Source of the DNA: an uncultured Prevotellaceae bacterium
GTDB lineage: Bacteria; Bacteroidota; Bacteroidia; Bacteroidales; Bacteroidaceae
Length of the DNA stretch: 64,000 nt
Assembly (NCBI GenBank): GCA_946410305.1
Contig: CAMJZV010000001.1
Coordinates: forward strand, 248,001 to 312,000
Direction: 5' to 3'
Positions 1-9,486 of this stretch are shown here, piece by piece. Each line of letters starts with the position of its first letter. Within the stretch, counting starts at the first letter, position 1. The notes under the pieces were generated by a model. That model saw nothing but the letters and a program-made list of their open reading frames with translations, had not been told where the DNA came from and made no database searches. Both the position numbers and the translations under genes were made by a program.

Positions 1-1
1 A

Positions 2-694
2 CGGTCGGGCGCTCACTATACCTATGGACTGAAGAAGTCGACAGTACTCATCTCGCTACTTAACGCCGTACTGCTGTTGGCAGCCGTAGGAGGCATCGTC
101 TATGAGAGTATCCTGAAGTTCACCGAACCTGTCGACGTCAACGGTGTCGCCGTATCGTGGACGGCAGGTATCGGCATCCTCATCAACGGACTCACCGTAG
201 TACTGCTGATGCGTGGTCAAAAGAGCGACATCAACGTGCGTGGTGCTTTCCTGCATATGGTAGCCGACACGCTGGTATCAGTAGGCGTCGTCGTATCGGG
301 CATCATCATCGCCTTTACGGGATGGAACATCGTAGACCCCATCGTCAGCCTCATCATTGCCTTCATCATTCTCTGGTCTACGTGGAGTCTGCTGACAGCC
401 AGCCTGCGACTGATTGTCGACGGTACACCAGAGGGCATCGAACCCGATGAGATAAAAGAGCTGATGGCTGCTGAGGAGCATGTCAGTGAGGTGCACCACT
501 TGCACATCTGGGCCATCAGCACCACCGACAATGCCCTGACAGCACACGTTGTCGTCAAGGACATCGCACATATGGAGGAGGTGAAAGGTCGCCTGAAAGT
601 TCTCTTAAAAGAGAAAGGCATCGGTCACTCCACGCTGGAGTTTGAAACGAGCGACAGTCCCTGTCATGAGCACTGCTGTGACGATGCACACTAA
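2..694 (+). CDS. Cation diffusion facilitator efflux protein (5' truncated)
   Basis: This is the C-terminal part of a CDF-family divalent metal efflux transporter (CzcD/ZitB type), which exports Zn/Co/Cd-like ions across the inner membrane by antiport. The reading frame is open from base 2, so the N-terminus lies outside the window. An apparent TTG start near 77 is inside a membrane helix and is not the real start. Visible are four hydrophobic segments, the second metal-site motif H-M-V-A-D (HxxxD, around base 254), and the cytoplasmic CDF domain with HHLHIW. The tail ends CHEHCCDDAH, a Cys/His cluster likely to bind metal. A terminator follows directly. The family call is secure; the metal specificity is not. 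Confidence 0.93.
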   Translation, partial: RSGAHYTYGLKKSTVLISLLNAVLLLAAVGGIVYESILKFTEPVDVNGVAVSWTAGIGILINGLTVVLLMRGQKSDINVRGAFLHMVADTLVSVGVVVSGIIIAFTGWNIVDPIVSLIIAFIILWSTWSLLTASLRLIVDGTPEGIEPDEIKELMAAEEHVSEVHHLHIWAISTTDNALTAHVVVKDIAHMEEVKGRLKVLLKEKGIGHSTLEFETSDSPCHEHCCDDAH

Positions 695-716
695 TAAAAA
701 GAACCATATTATTGGT

Positions 717-755
717 AAAACTCGTTAAATGGCTTGGCTGTTTAACGGGTTTTTC
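717..755 (+). terminator. Rho-independent terminator of the efflux gene
   Basis: A nine-base-pair stem (721-729 with 741-749, one G-U pair) has an 11-base loop and is followed by five T residues, with A residues on the upstream side. It lies about 25 bases after the stop of the cation efflux gene. The stem covers the upstream box of the promoter for the next gene. Confidence 0.8.
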
Positions 756-764
756 GTATCTTTG
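733..764 (+). promoter_or_regulatory. Bacteroidota-type promoter for the alpha-2-macroglobulin gene
   Basis: A TATCTTTG box (757-764) matches the Bacteroidota -7 consensus TAnnTTTG. CTTG (733-736) sits 20 bases upstream as a near match to the -33 box TTTG. It is 25 bases before the ATG at 789, which supports that start over the in-frame ATG at 729. Confidence 0.7.
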
Positions 765-788
765 TGCATTATTTATTCGACAGAAACT

Positions 789-3700
789 ATGAAGAAGACA
801 TTGTTAGTCGTTTTAGCAGCCAGTCTGCTACTACCTATAAATACGTTCGCACAGACATACCAATCATTGTGGAAACAGGTGGAGAACGCCCGCGACAAGG
901 ACCTGCCGCGACAGGCGTTGACCCATCTGCAGAAGATAGAGGAGAAGGCTAAAAAGGAGAAGGTCTACGGTCAACTGCTTAAGGCTACCCTGCTGACAGC
1001 CAATGTGCAGCAGGACATTGCACCCGACTCGCTGGCACCAGCCGTAGCGCGCATTGAGCGACAGGCAAAGGAGGCCACCGACCCCGTCCTACAGATGGTC
1101 TATGCCACCGTCTTGTATAAGGTCTATTCATTGAACCCATCTATCGACAACGAGACCTTTGACAAGGCCAAACACTATCATGGAAAGGCTATGGCCCAGC
1201 CCGACCTGTTGGCAAAGGTAAAGGCCGATGGCTATGAACCCTTGGTGGAGCGTGGCAAGGACAGTAAGGTGTTCGGTCACGACCTGCTGAGCGTCATTGG
1301 CATGGAACTGGACGAGTGGCAATGGCTCTACGACTATTACACGAAGGTCGACAACTGCCCTGCTGCCTGTATTGCTGCCAGCTATATTGCCAAGAACATT
1401 GAGGAGTACGATTCACTCATTGCCATCTTCGGTGACTATCCAGAGGCTGCTGAGTTGGCCATAGGTCGTTATAGCAAGATGCATGGCGACAGGTTCACCA
1501 ATGCCGACCGCTACAACTGGCTGCAACAGTCACTGCAGCGTTGGGGTTCTTGGCCACGTGCCAACATCATGCGCAACGAGTTGACCGCCCTGACGACATC
1601 GCAGTTTACTGCCAATGTAGAGCGTCGTGTCCAGGAGGTGAGCAAGTCGCAGGTGGTCAGTCTGAAGAACCTACGTAACATCACGCAGTTGACCATGCGT
1701 GTCTATCGCACGTCGCTGCAGGGTGACACACAACTTAATCCCAACAACAAGGACGAGTACAAGAAGATAAAAGCGGGATTGACAGAACTGACAGAGATGA
1801 CACAGACCATTTCCTTCTCAGGACATGCCGTCTATGATATCTTTACCGACTCCCTGCAACTGCAAGGGCTACCCGCCGGTGTTTATCTGCTGGAGTTCAC
1901 CAGCCTTCCTCAGACTGAGATTGTCCGCCAGTTGTACTTCGTATCGGGCATCCGACTCCTGCAACAAGGCCAGCCCGACAACAACCGTCGCTATGTGGTC
2001 GTCGACGCCACTACAGGACAACCCGTCAAGAACGCTTCTATCCGTCTATCGTTCCGCAAGAACTGGAAAAGTCCTGAGACCACCCGTGTGCTCACCTGCA
2101 ACAGCCAAGGAGAAGTGGTCTATACCGGCGAGCAAAGGCCGTCAAGACTCTTTGCCTACACCGCCAATGATAGTTACTGTCCGGAGCAGAACGGCTATGG
2201 TGCCTACAGCTATTACGAGCGACAATATAATAACGAACATACCAACCTGTTTACCGACCGCGCCATCTACCGTCCAGGCCAGACCGTCTATGCCACCGCC
2301 ATCGTGTGGAAAGAACAGTCGGTCCTTGACAATGCCGCCGTCAGCGATAAGGTCGTGAAGTTTGAACTGCGCGACGCCAACTACAAGTTGGTTGCCGAAC
2401 AGCAGGCCACCACCGACCGCTATGGCAAGTGCAACGTACAGTTCACCCTGCCTACAGGTAAACTCAACGGTCGCTACTCCATCCGCACCAATAACGGAAA
2501 TATCAGTTTCCGTGTCGAGGAGTACAAGCGTCCTGCCTTCCAGGTGACGTTCGACGATTATAAGGAATCCTATCAGGCTGGTGACACCGTGCAGGCCAAG
2601 GCCAAGGCCATGAGCTATGCCGGTGTACCCATCCAGGATGCGAAGGTGCATTATACCGTGAAGCGTTGTGTTGCCTTCTGGTGGATGTCCTACAGCCGCT
2701 ATTGGCAGGGAGGTTATTTCGGTGATGGTCTCCGCGAGACGGTTGTCAGCGAGGGCGACGCCACCACAGCCGACGATGGTTCATTTACTGTGGGCATGCC
2801 GTTAGTAATGCCCGAAGACCTTGGTCACCACACTATGTTCTACCATTTCGTCGTCGATGCCGACGTCACTGACCAGGCTGGCGAAACGCACCACGGCAGT
2901 CTGTCGCTACCCTTGGGCAACAAAGCCACCTCACTGACCTGCAACATCCCCGAAAAGGTGCGCAGCGACCAGTTCCCCGCGATTACCTTCACCCGTCGCA
3001 ATGCCGCCGGCAAGGAGATTCCCGGCAAGCTGCGCTACCGCATCGATGGCGGCAAGTGGCAGCAGTGGTCTGCCAATGGTCCATTATCAATTAACTATCA
3101 ATTGAAGAGTGGTCAGCATCGCATAGAGGCTATCTGCGCCCAAGACAGCATCGACCAGACGTTCGTGGTGTTCAGTCTCACCGACAAGCGTCCAGCTTTC
3201 GAGACCCACGACTGGTTCTACGTCTCTCATGAACAGTTCCCCAACGATGGAACACCCGTCACCGTACAGGTGGGGGCATCAGATCCCAACACCTATATTG
3301 TCTATAGCCTCTTTGCCGGCAAACAAAAGATTGAGGAAGGTGCCGTCAAGAAGAATGGTGAACTCATCAATCGTCAATTTACCTATCGCGAGGAATATGG
3401 CAACGGACTGCTGCTGACCTTCGCATGGATGAAGAACGGCGAGTGCTACAGCCACCAGCAGGTAATACGTCGTCCCATGCCCGACAAGAGATTAAAGCTG
3501 CAGTGGACCACCTTCCGCGACCGTCTGACACCTGGCCAGCAGGAACAGTGGCAACTGAAGATTAACAAACCCGATGGGCAACCCGCTGACGCCAGTCTTA
3601 TGGCGGTACTCTACGACAAGAGCCTCGATGCCCTGACTTCTCACCAGTGGTCGTTTACACCATCGTCGTACCAACCCGTCTCTTCTACCTCCTGGCAGCA

Positions 3701-6299
3701 TACAGAATTCAGAAACATCTGGGCCTCAGCCAACAAAGAGATGAAGTACATCGATGTCGACCAACTGCAGTTCAGTCGTTTCGATGAGAGCATCTTCCCC
3801 ATTTACTACAAACCCATTCGCGTCCGTGGACGCGGTGTACTCATGAAGGCCAATGCCGCAGCCCCAGCAGCCCTGAATTCACAAGCAGCGTTGGAAGAAA
3901 CCTCTATCGGTGCATTCGATGTAAAGGGCAACGATGAGTCTGGTAGCGAGATGCAAAAAGGCTTGGAAGAAGTCGTTGTGGCTGGATACGGAGTAAAGGG
4001 TCATGATGAGGTGGAGGAACAGAAGGTGCAAGTCCGCGAGAACCTCAACGAGACGGCGTTCTGCTACCCCACCCTGCAGACTGATAGCGATGGCAACGTT
4101 TCGTTGTCATTCACACTCCCTGAGAGTCTGACGACCTGGCGATTCATGGGTATTGCCAATACTGCCGACATGCTCTATGGCTACATCGACGGCGAGGCTG
4201 TTGCCCAGAAGGATGTGATGATACAGCCCAACATGCCGCGCTTCATCCGTGAGGGTGACAAGGCCCAGATTTCTGCCCGTCTTTTCAATACCACTGACCA
4301 CAGTGTCAGCGGTACATCCCTGTTGCAACTGATAGACCCTGCTACCGACAAGGTGGTCTACCTGCAGTCGTCACCCTTCACCATCGATGCCAGTGCCGCT
4401 ACCGCTGTCACCTTTGTGGTCAGCGGTTTGCCCGCTGACATCAGCCTCCTTATCTGCAAGGTCACTGCCAAGGGCGAGGGCTTCAGCGATGGCGAGCAGC
4501 ACTATCTGCCCATCCTTTCTAATAAAGAATATGTCACCAAGACAGTACCCGTCACACAGCATGAGGCAGGCACCAAGACCATCGACCTCACCAAGTTGTT
4601 CCCACAGGGTACAGACCAGCAGAAATTGACCATCGAATACACCAACAATCCTGCATGGCTCATGGTACAGGCGTTACCCACCTTAGGTCAGCCACATGAG
4701 CACAGTGCCATTGACCAGGCTGCTTCGTACTATAGCAACCTGCTGGCCAAGCATCTGTTAGACCAGAACCCACAGGCCAAGCGCGTCTTCGAGCAGTGGA
4801 AGCAGGAAGAGTGGAATGCGGTTTCCCCGCATTCATCCTCACTTGCTTCGCAATTAGAGAAGAACGAAGATCTCAAGGACCTCGTTCTGCAGGAGACGCC
4901 ATGGGTAGCTGCTGCTGACAAGGAGAGTGAGCAGCGTCAGCGTCTGGCCGACTTCTTCGACGAGAACGGTATTGCGAACCGTCTGCAAAATGCTATAGAT
5001 AAATTAAAGGAGCTACAGAACAGTGACGGTTCCTTCTCATGGTATCCTGGCATGGAGGGTAGCACCTACATCACCGTGGCCATCGAGGAGATGCTGGCCC
5101 GCCTGCAGCGTCTATCATCACTCACCTCTCACCTCTCACCTCTTTATAACAAGGCCTTCACCTACATTGGCAAGGACATGACGGAGATGGTGGCTAAAAT
5201 GAAGAAGGAAGAGAAGAAAGGCCATCGTCAGACGTTTCCCTCCTTCACCGCCCTTCGCTGGCTCTACCTCTGCGCCATCGACGGCAGAACGCTGAAGACG
5301 GATGTCAAGGCCGCCAACGAATACCTCATCAAGCTATTGAAGAAGGATATCAAGCGACAGACTATCTATGAGAAGGCCATGACCGCAGTCGTGCTCGCCA
5401 AGCATGGCGAGAAGACCAAGGCCGCCGAGTATGTGAAGAGTCTTAAGGAGTATACCGTCTATACGGAGGAGATGGGCCGTTACTATGACACCCGTCGCGC
5501 CAGCTATTCATGGTATGACTACAAGATACCCACCGAGGTGGCTGCCATTGAGGCTATCCAACTGGTAGCACCTCAGGACAAGCAGACCGTCGACGAGATG
5601 CGTCGTTGGTTGTTGCAAGAGAAGCGCACCCAGACATGGAACACGCCTATCAACAGTGTCAACGCCATCTATGCCTTCTTAAACGGCAACTGTAGCACGC
5701 TGACAACCAGTCAGTCTGCCACCGCTCTTATGGTCGACGGTTCGCCCATCGACACCAGCAAGGCCTCCGCCGGCCTCGGCTATGTGAAGAGCGCCCAGCC
5801 CTATCAAGGCGAGCACACCTTCACTGCCACGAAGACCTCCGAAGGTACCTCATGGGGTGCTGTCTATGCACAGTTCCTGCAGAAGACTGCTGATATCGAG
5901 GCTTCGCAGAGCGGCATCACTGTCAAGCGCGAGGTGATGATGGCGGAAAAACCGCTATCCACAATGGACGCACTGACCGTTGGTCAGCGCATCCGCGTCC
6001 GTATCACCATCGAGACTACCCGCGACCTTGACTTCGTGCAGGTAGTAGACCGTCGCGCAGCATGCATGGAACCTGTCAAACAGTTGTCGGGCTATCACAA
6101 TGGCGCCTATTGCTCACCCAAGGATAATGCCACCCATTATTTCTATCGTGGACTAAGCAAGGGCAAGCACGTTTTAGAAACCGAATACTACATTGACCGT
6201 GCCGGTACCTATGAGACGGGCACCTGCACCGTAGGTTGTGCCTATGCACCAGAGTTCCGTGCCACAGCACCGTCAACAACACTTACTATTACAGAATGA
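789..6299 (+). CDS. Bacterial alpha-2-macroglobulin family protein, thioester-less
   Basis: This is a very large exported protein (about 1836 residues) of the bacterial alpha-2-macroglobulin type, thought to act as a periplasmic protease trap or envelope-defence protein. The start at 789 gives a clear signal peptide (MKKTLLVVLAAS, then a likely cut after TFAQ). The in-frame ATG at 729 lies inside a terminator hairpin and upstream of the -7 box, so it was rejected. In order: a helical N-terminal region, MG2-type beta-sandwich domains with the motif TDRAIYRPGQTVY, the A2M domain (about 1090-1120, ending SLTTWRFMG), then a helical thioester-like domain. Where CxEQ would be expected (about residue 1301) the sequence reads PHEHSAIDQ, so the thioester is absent. 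A SusC-like segment LEEVVVAGYG occurs near residue 1058. The next gene overlaps by 4 bases. Confidence 0.88.
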   Translation: MKKTLLVVLAASLLLPINTFAQTYQSLWKQVENARDKDLPRQALTHLQKIEEKAKKEKVYGQLLKATLLTANVQQDIAPDSLAPAVARIERQAKEATDPVLQMVYATVLYKVYSLNPSIDNETFDKAKHYHGKAMAQPDLLAKVKADGYEPLVERGKDSKVFGHDLLSVIGMELDEWQWLYDYYTKVDNCPAACIAASYIAKNIEEYDSLIAIFGDYPEAAELAIGRYSKMHGDRFTNADRYNWLQQSLQRWGSWPRANIMRNELTALTTSQFTANVERRVQEVSKSQVVSLKNLRNITQLTMRVYRTSLQGDTQLNPNNKDEYKKIKAGLTELTEMTQTISFSGHAVYDIFTDSLQLQGLPAGVYLLEFTSLPQTEIVRQLYFVSGIRLLQQGQPDNNRRYVVVDATTGQPVKNASIRLSFRKNWKSPETTRVLTCNSQGEVVYTGEQRPSRLFAYTANDSYCPEQNGYGAYSYYERQYNNEHTNLFTDRAIYRPGQTVYATAIVWKEQSVLDNAAVSDKVVKFELRDANYKLVAEQQATTDRYGKCNVQFTLPTGKLNGRYSIRTNNGNISFRVEEYKRPAFQVTFDDYKESYQAGDTVQAKAKAMSYAGVPIQDAKVHYTVKRCVAFWWMSYSRYWQGGYFGDGLRETVVSEGDATTADDGSFTVGMPLVMPEDLGHHTMFYHFVVDADVTDQAGETHHGSLSLPLGNKATSLTCNIPEKVRSDQFPAITFTRRNAAGKEIPGKLRYRIDGGKWQQWSANGPLSINYQLKSGQHRIEAICAQDSIDQTFVVFSLTDKRPAFETHDWFYVSHEQFPNDGTPVTVQVGASDPNTYIVYSLFAGKQKIEEGAVKKNGELINRQFTYREEYGNGLLLTFAWMKNGECYSHQQVIRRPMPDKRLKLQWTTFRDRLTPGQQEQWQLKINKPDGQPADASLMAVLYDKSLDALTSHQWSFTPSSYQPVSSTSWQHTEFRNIWASANKEMKYIDVDQLQFSRFDESIFPIYYKPIRVRGRGVLMKANAAAPAALNSQAALEETSIGAFDVKGNDESGSEMQKGLEEVVVAGYGVKGHDEVEEQKVQVRENLNETAFCYPTLQTDSDGNVSLSFTLPESLTTWRFMGIANTADMLYGYIDGEAVAQKDVMIQPNMPRFIREGDKAQISARLFNTTDHSVSGTSLLQLIDPATDKVVYLQSSPFTIDASAATAVTFVVSGLPADISLLICKVTAKGEGFSDGEQHYLPILSNKEYVTKTVPVTQHEAGTKTIDLTKLFPQGTDQQKLTIEYTNNPAWLMVQALPTLGQPHEHSAIDQAASYYSNLLAKHLLDQNPQAKRVFEQWKQEEWNAVSPHSSSLASQLEKNEDLKDLVLQETPWVAAADKESEQRQRLADFFDENGIANRLQNAIDKLKELQNSDGSFSWYPGMEGSTYITVAIEEMLARLQRLSSLTSHLSPLYNKAFTYIGKDMTEMVAKMKKEEKKGHRQTFPSFTALRWLYLCAIDGRTLKTDVKAANEYLIKLLKKDIKRQTIYEKAMTAVVLAKHGEKTKAAEYVKSLKEYTVYTEEMGRYYDTRRASYSWYDYKIPTEVAAIEAIQLVAPQDKQTVDEMRRWLLQEKRTQTWNTPINSVNAIYAFLNGNCSTLTTSQSATALMVDGSPIDTSKASAGLGYVKSAQPYQGEHTFTATKTSEGTSWGAVYAQFLQKTADIEASQSGITVKREVMMAEKPLSTMDALTVGQRIRVRITIETTRDLDFVQVVDRRAACMEPVKQLSGYHNGAYCSPKDNATHYFYRGLSKGKHVLETEYYIDRAGTYETGTCTVGCAYAPEFRATAPSTTLTITE
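5121..5142 (+). repeat. In-frame CTCACCT heptamer repeat
   Basis: Three tandem copies of the heptamer CTCACCT (last copy partial) lie in frame inside the alpha-2-macroglobulin gene and encode L-T-S-H-L-S-P-L. The same motif occurs in frame in ispH and in the GH2 fusion of this window. Confidence 0.75.
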
Positions 6300-7351
6300 T
6301 GAAAAGAATACTGATTATACCCATACTACTGTTGGGCATGCTACCCGCCTGCGCCCAGAAGCTGATTATCGAAAAGACCACCATCGACGTGGGACGTACG
6401 GGTTACCAACAGCCCATCACAGCAGTCTTTGAGTTTCGCGTCAAAGGCAGCAAGAAGGTGAAGATAACAGATGTGCGCCCTGACTGCAACTGTACTAAGG
6501 TGGAGTATCCCAAGACGGAGCAGGGCGACAAGTTCCAGATTCGCATGACCTACGATGCCCGCCAGTTGGGACATTTCGACAAGCAGGCTGCTGTGGTGTC
6601 CAACGCTACCAGCAAGCCCTTCTATATCCGCATGAAGGGTATCGTGCTCAGAGAATACCAGGACCTCAGCAAGAACTACCCCATCACGATGGGTGATATG
6701 TTGCTCGACCATAGCGACCTGGAATTTGACGATATCAACCGCGGTGACCAGCAGGTACAGGTAATACATATTTATAATGGTAGCACCAAGGTGGCACAGC
6801 CCAACCTGATGCACCTGCCACCCTACCTGTCGGCAACGATGGTTCCTGAGCGGTTAGGCCCTGGACGTGCTGGCATGCTGACAGTCACGCTGAACTCTAA
6901 CCTGTTGCACGACTATGGACTGACACAGAGTTCCATCTATCTGGCTGAAAACCCTGGCGACACCGTCAGTGCCGACCACGAGATTGCAGTCTCTGCCGTC
7001 CTGCTGCCCTCCTTCCTCGGTATGACGGCTGCCCAGAAGCAGTATGCCCCCAAGATGCAACTGTCAAAGACCACAGTTGATATCAACTTCAACGGCAAGA
7101 GCAAGAAGAAAGATGTTATCGAAATCACCAATAAGGGACGTACCGAGTTAGACATCTCGTCGCTTCAGCTCTTTACGGGTGGCTTGAAAGTATCTCTCGG
7201 CAAGAGTAAGCTGAAGCCTAGTGAGAAGACAGAGCTAAAGATTACAGCCATGCGTGATGAGTTAAAGAAAGTACGCACGCGCCCGAGAATTCTGATGATT
7301 ACCAATGATCCCGACCACTCTAAGGTCACCATCACTATCAATGCAAAATAG
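6296..7351 (+). CDS. DUF1573 domain lipoprotein
   Basis: This is an exported protein of 351 residues. The ATG at 6296 overlaps the previous stop (ATGA), suggesting translational coupling with the alpha-2-macroglobulin gene; ATG 6299 is an alternative. The N-terminus has a signal peptide ending LLGMLPAC, a plausible lipobox, so it is probably a lipoprotein. Residues of about 25-125 match the DUF1573 pattern: a beta-sandwich (ASH-like) with CNCTKVEYPK and later a GxF-type strand. A second sandwich follows, and a third at the C-terminus ends with TNDPDHSKVTITI. DUF1573 proteins are abundant in Bacteroidetes and their function is unknown. The coupling suggests it works with the alpha-2-macroglobulin in the envelope, which is inference. 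Confidence 0.85.
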   Translation: MMKRILIIPILLLGMLPACAQKLIIEKTTIDVGRTGYQQPITAVFEFRVKGSKKVKITDVRPDCNCTKVEYPKTEQGDKFQIRMTYDARQLGHFDKQAAVVSNATSKPFYIRMKGIVLREYQDLSKNYPITMGDMLLDHSDLEFDDINRGDQQVQVIHIYNGSTKVAQPNLMHLPPYLSATMVPERLGPGRAGMLTVTLNSNLLHDYGLTQSSIYLAENPGDTVSADHEIAVSAVLLPSFLGMTAAQKQYAPKMQLSKTTVDINFNGKSKKKDVIEITNKGRTELDISSLQLFTGGLKVSLGKSKLKPSEKTELKITAMRDELKKVRTRPRILMITNDPDHSKVTITINAK

Positions 7352-7354
7352 AAT

Positions 7355-8467
7355 ATGGAACATCCCGAGAATAGTGCCGAATATGCAGGCTTACAGGTGA
7401 ACAGCGGCGTAGAACAGCCGTCCATCATCAACCCCTATCTGAAGCGCAACCGCTTCCGCCGTCGTGAGCTGTCAGCTGCCGAGATGGTGGAGGGTATCGT
7501 GAAAGGCGACGTCACCATCCTCTCACAGGCTGTCACGCTGGTAGAGAGCGTCAACCCCGTCCATCAGGCCAAAGCCCAGGAGGTCATCAATAAGTGTCTG
7601 CCGTATAGTGGTAACAGCATCCGCATAGGCATCAGTGGGGTACCTGGTGCTGGTAAGTCAACGAGTATCGACGCCTTTGGCATCCATGTGCTCAAGGAAC
7701 ACGGTGGACGACTGGCCGTCTTGGCTATCGACCCCAGTAGTGAGCGTACCAAAGGTAGCATCTTGGGTGACAAGACACGCATGGAGAAGCTCAGCGTCCA
7801 TCCCGACTCGTTCATACGCCCTAGCCCTACGGCTGGCTCCCTGGGTGGCGTGGCCCGAAAGACGCGTGAGACCATCATTCTCTGCGAGGCTGCCGGCTTC
7901 GACAAGATCTTCGTCGAGACCGTAGGTGTCGGACAGTCAGAAACGGCCTGTCACTCTATGGTCGACTTTTTCCTGCTGCTACAGGTCGCTGGTACGGGTG
8001 ACGAATTGCAGGGTATCAAGCGTGGCATCATGGAGATTTCCGACGGCATCGTCATCAACAAGTGCGACGGCGACAATGTTGACCGCTGTCACATGGCTGC
8101 CACCAACTATCGTAACGCCCTCCACTTCTTCCCCAAGTCAGAGAGCGGCTGGATGCCTAAGGTGCTATGCTATAGCGGTTTTTTCGGCACGGGCATCAAA
8201 GAGGTATGGGACATGATCTACGAGTATGTCGACTTTGTCAAACAGAACGGCTACTTCGACTACCGTCGCAACGAACAGTCGAAATATTGGATGTATGAGA
8301 CCATCAACGAGCAACTGCGTCTGAAATTCTATAACAACCCCGTCATTCGCCAACAACTGCAAGATGCCGAGCACGCCGTATTGGCAGGTCAGCAGACCAG
8401 CTTTACCGCTGCCCAAAACCTGTTGGATACGTATTACAACAGCTTACTAACCCCATCAATCCCATGA
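7355..8467 (+). CDS. meaB: Methylmalonyl-CoA mutase-associated GTPase MeaB
   Basis: This G3E-family GTPase (370 residues) loads and protects adenosylcobalamin in methylmalonyl-CoA mutase, part of succinate/propionate metabolism in Bacteroidota. The Walker A motif GVPGAGKST is near residue 95. The switch region with ETVGVGQSE follows, and the NKCDGDN guanine-specificity motif is near residue 234. Its length fits the family. The start at 7355 is 3 bases after the preceding stop and the stop overlaps ispH by 4 bases, so it sits in a housekeeping run. The mutase genes themselves are not in the window. It shows that this organism uses B12 enzymes, which is relevant to the corrinoid module further downstream. 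Confidence 0.95.
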   Translation: MEHPENSAEYAGLQVNSGVEQPSIINPYLKRNRFRRRELSAAEMVEGIVKGDVTILSQAVTLVESVNPVHQAKAQEVINKCLPYSGNSIRIGISGVPGAGKSTSIDAFGIHVLKEHGGRLAVLAIDPSSERTKGSILGDKTRMEKLSVHPDSFIRPSPTAGSLGGVARKTRETIILCEAAGFDKIFVETVGVGQSETACHSMVDFFLLLQVAGTGDELQGIKRGIMEISDGIVINKCDGDNVDRCHMAATNYRNALHFFPKSESGWMPKVLCYSGFFGTGIKEVWDMIYEYVDFVKQNGYFDYRRNEQSKYWMYETINEQLRLKFYNNPVIRQQLQDAEHAVLAGQQTSFTAAQNLLDTYYNSLLTPSIP

Positions 8468-9342
8468 GTTTAAAGATAGAAATAGATAGTGGCAGCGGTT
8501 TCTGCTTCGGAGTGACCACTGCCATCCAGAAAGCCGAGGAGGAACTGGCCAAAGGGGGCACGCTCTACTGCCTGGGCGATATTGTACATAATGGTATGGA
8601 ATGCGACCGTCTGCGTGAGATGGGGCTCATCACCATAGACCACGACGAGATGGCACGTCTGCACGATGTCAAAGTACTGCTGCGTGCCCATGGTGAACCA
8701 CCTGCCACCTACGAGCTGGCACAAAAGAACAATATCGAGATCATCGATGCCACCTGTCCTGTGGTGCTGAAGCTACAACAACGTATCCGCAAACAGTACT
8801 CCCTCACCTCTCACCCCTCACCTCTCACCTCCCAGATTGTCATCTTCGGCAAGAAGGGACACGCAGAGGTATTGGGTCTTGTCGGTCAGACGGTAGGTAA
8901 CGCCATTGTCATCGAACACTTCGACGATGTCAAGCAACTAGACTTTTCTCGCGACATCTATCTCTATTCGCAGACCACTAAGTCGCTCGACGAGTTCCAC
9001 AAAATCATCGACTACATCCAGTCGCACATCTCGCCTGACGCCACTTTCCGCTCGTTTGACACCATCTGTCGCTCCGTAGCCAACCGCATGCCCAATATCT
9101 CGCAGTTTGCCGCCCGCCATGACCTCATTCTCTTTGTCTGTGGGCGCAAAAGCAGTAATGGCAAGGTGCTCTACAACGAGTGCTGTCGCGTCAACCCCAA
9201 CACACACCTCATCGAGGGGCCTGAAGAGATAGACCAAACCTGGCTTGAAGGTATCGAGTCCATAGGCATCTGTGGGGCTACCAGTACCCCAAAATGGCTG
9301 ATGGAACAGTGCAGTGATGCAATTAGAGGTGAGAGGAAGTAA
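8464..9342 (+). CDS. ispH: 4-hydroxy-3-methylbut-2-enyl diphosphate reductase IspH
   Basis: This is the last enzyme of the MEP isoprenoid pathway, a cytoplasmic [4Fe-4S] protein making IPP and DMAPP. It has 292 residues. The three cluster cysteines are visible: C14 (GFCFGV), C98 (DATCPVV) and C270 (ICGATSTP), with the HGEPP loop and HNGMECDRL conserved. The start overlaps the meaB stop by 4 bases. Two oddities concern repeats. An in-frame insert of CTCACCT heptamers encodes about 12 residues (S-L-T-S-H-P-S-P-L-T-S-Q) after residue 112. The last codons (AIRGERK) are made by the complementary AGAGGTGAGAGGAAG, so the same repeat class forms the C-terminus. Confidence 0.96.
   Translation: MSLKIEIDSGSGFCFGVTTAIQKAEEELAKGGTLYCLGDIVHNGMECDRLREMGLITIDHDEMARLHDVKVLLRAHGEPPATYELAQKNNIEIIDATCPVVLKLQQRIRKQYSLTSHPSPLTSQIVIFGKKGHAEVLGLVGQTVGNAIVIEHFDDVKQLDFSRDIYLYSQTTKSLDEFHKIIDYIQSHISPDATFRSFDTICRSVANRMPNISQFAARHDLILFVCGRKSSNGKVLYNECCRVNPNTHLIEGPEEIDQTWLEGIESIGICGATSTPKWLMEQCSDAIRGERK
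8802..8833 (+). repeat. In-frame CTCACCT/CTCACCC heptamer repeat in ispH
   Basis: Four heptamer units (CTCACCT or CTCACCC) lie in tandem inside ispH, in frame, between the conserved DATCPVV region and a beta strand (QIVIFGKKG). A related reverse-complement unit (AGAGGTGAGAGGAAG) makes up 9325-9339 at the 3' end of the gene. Confidence 0.8.
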
Positions 9343-9380
9343 CTATTTCCTTCACTTCGACCACATTTTTTTCAAAAATA

Positions 9381-9412
9381 TCTGTTTATTTTAAAAAAAA
9401 TGTGTAACTTTG
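9381..9412 (+). promoter_or_regulatory. Bacteroidota-type promoter for the lactonase/fucose isomerase operon
   Basis: TAACTTTG (9405-9412) is a full match to TAnnTTTG, with TCTG (9381-9384) 20 bases upstream as a near match to TTTG. The intervening A/T-rich run is typical. It lies 75 bases before the amidohydrolase ATG and marks the start of the carbohydrate region after ispH. Confidence 0.72.
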
Positions 9413-9486
9413 TACTTTGTAAACAATTAACTACTATTTTTACTAATACAAATCATGGTCTACAACGAGACTGAAATGTTTGTAAG

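Noticed and set aside
729..788. In-frame ATG at 729 as the start of the alpha-2-macroglobulin gene
   Set aside because: It lies in the terminator hairpin and upstream of the -7 box, and would place 20 non-signal residues before a perfect signal peptide at 789.
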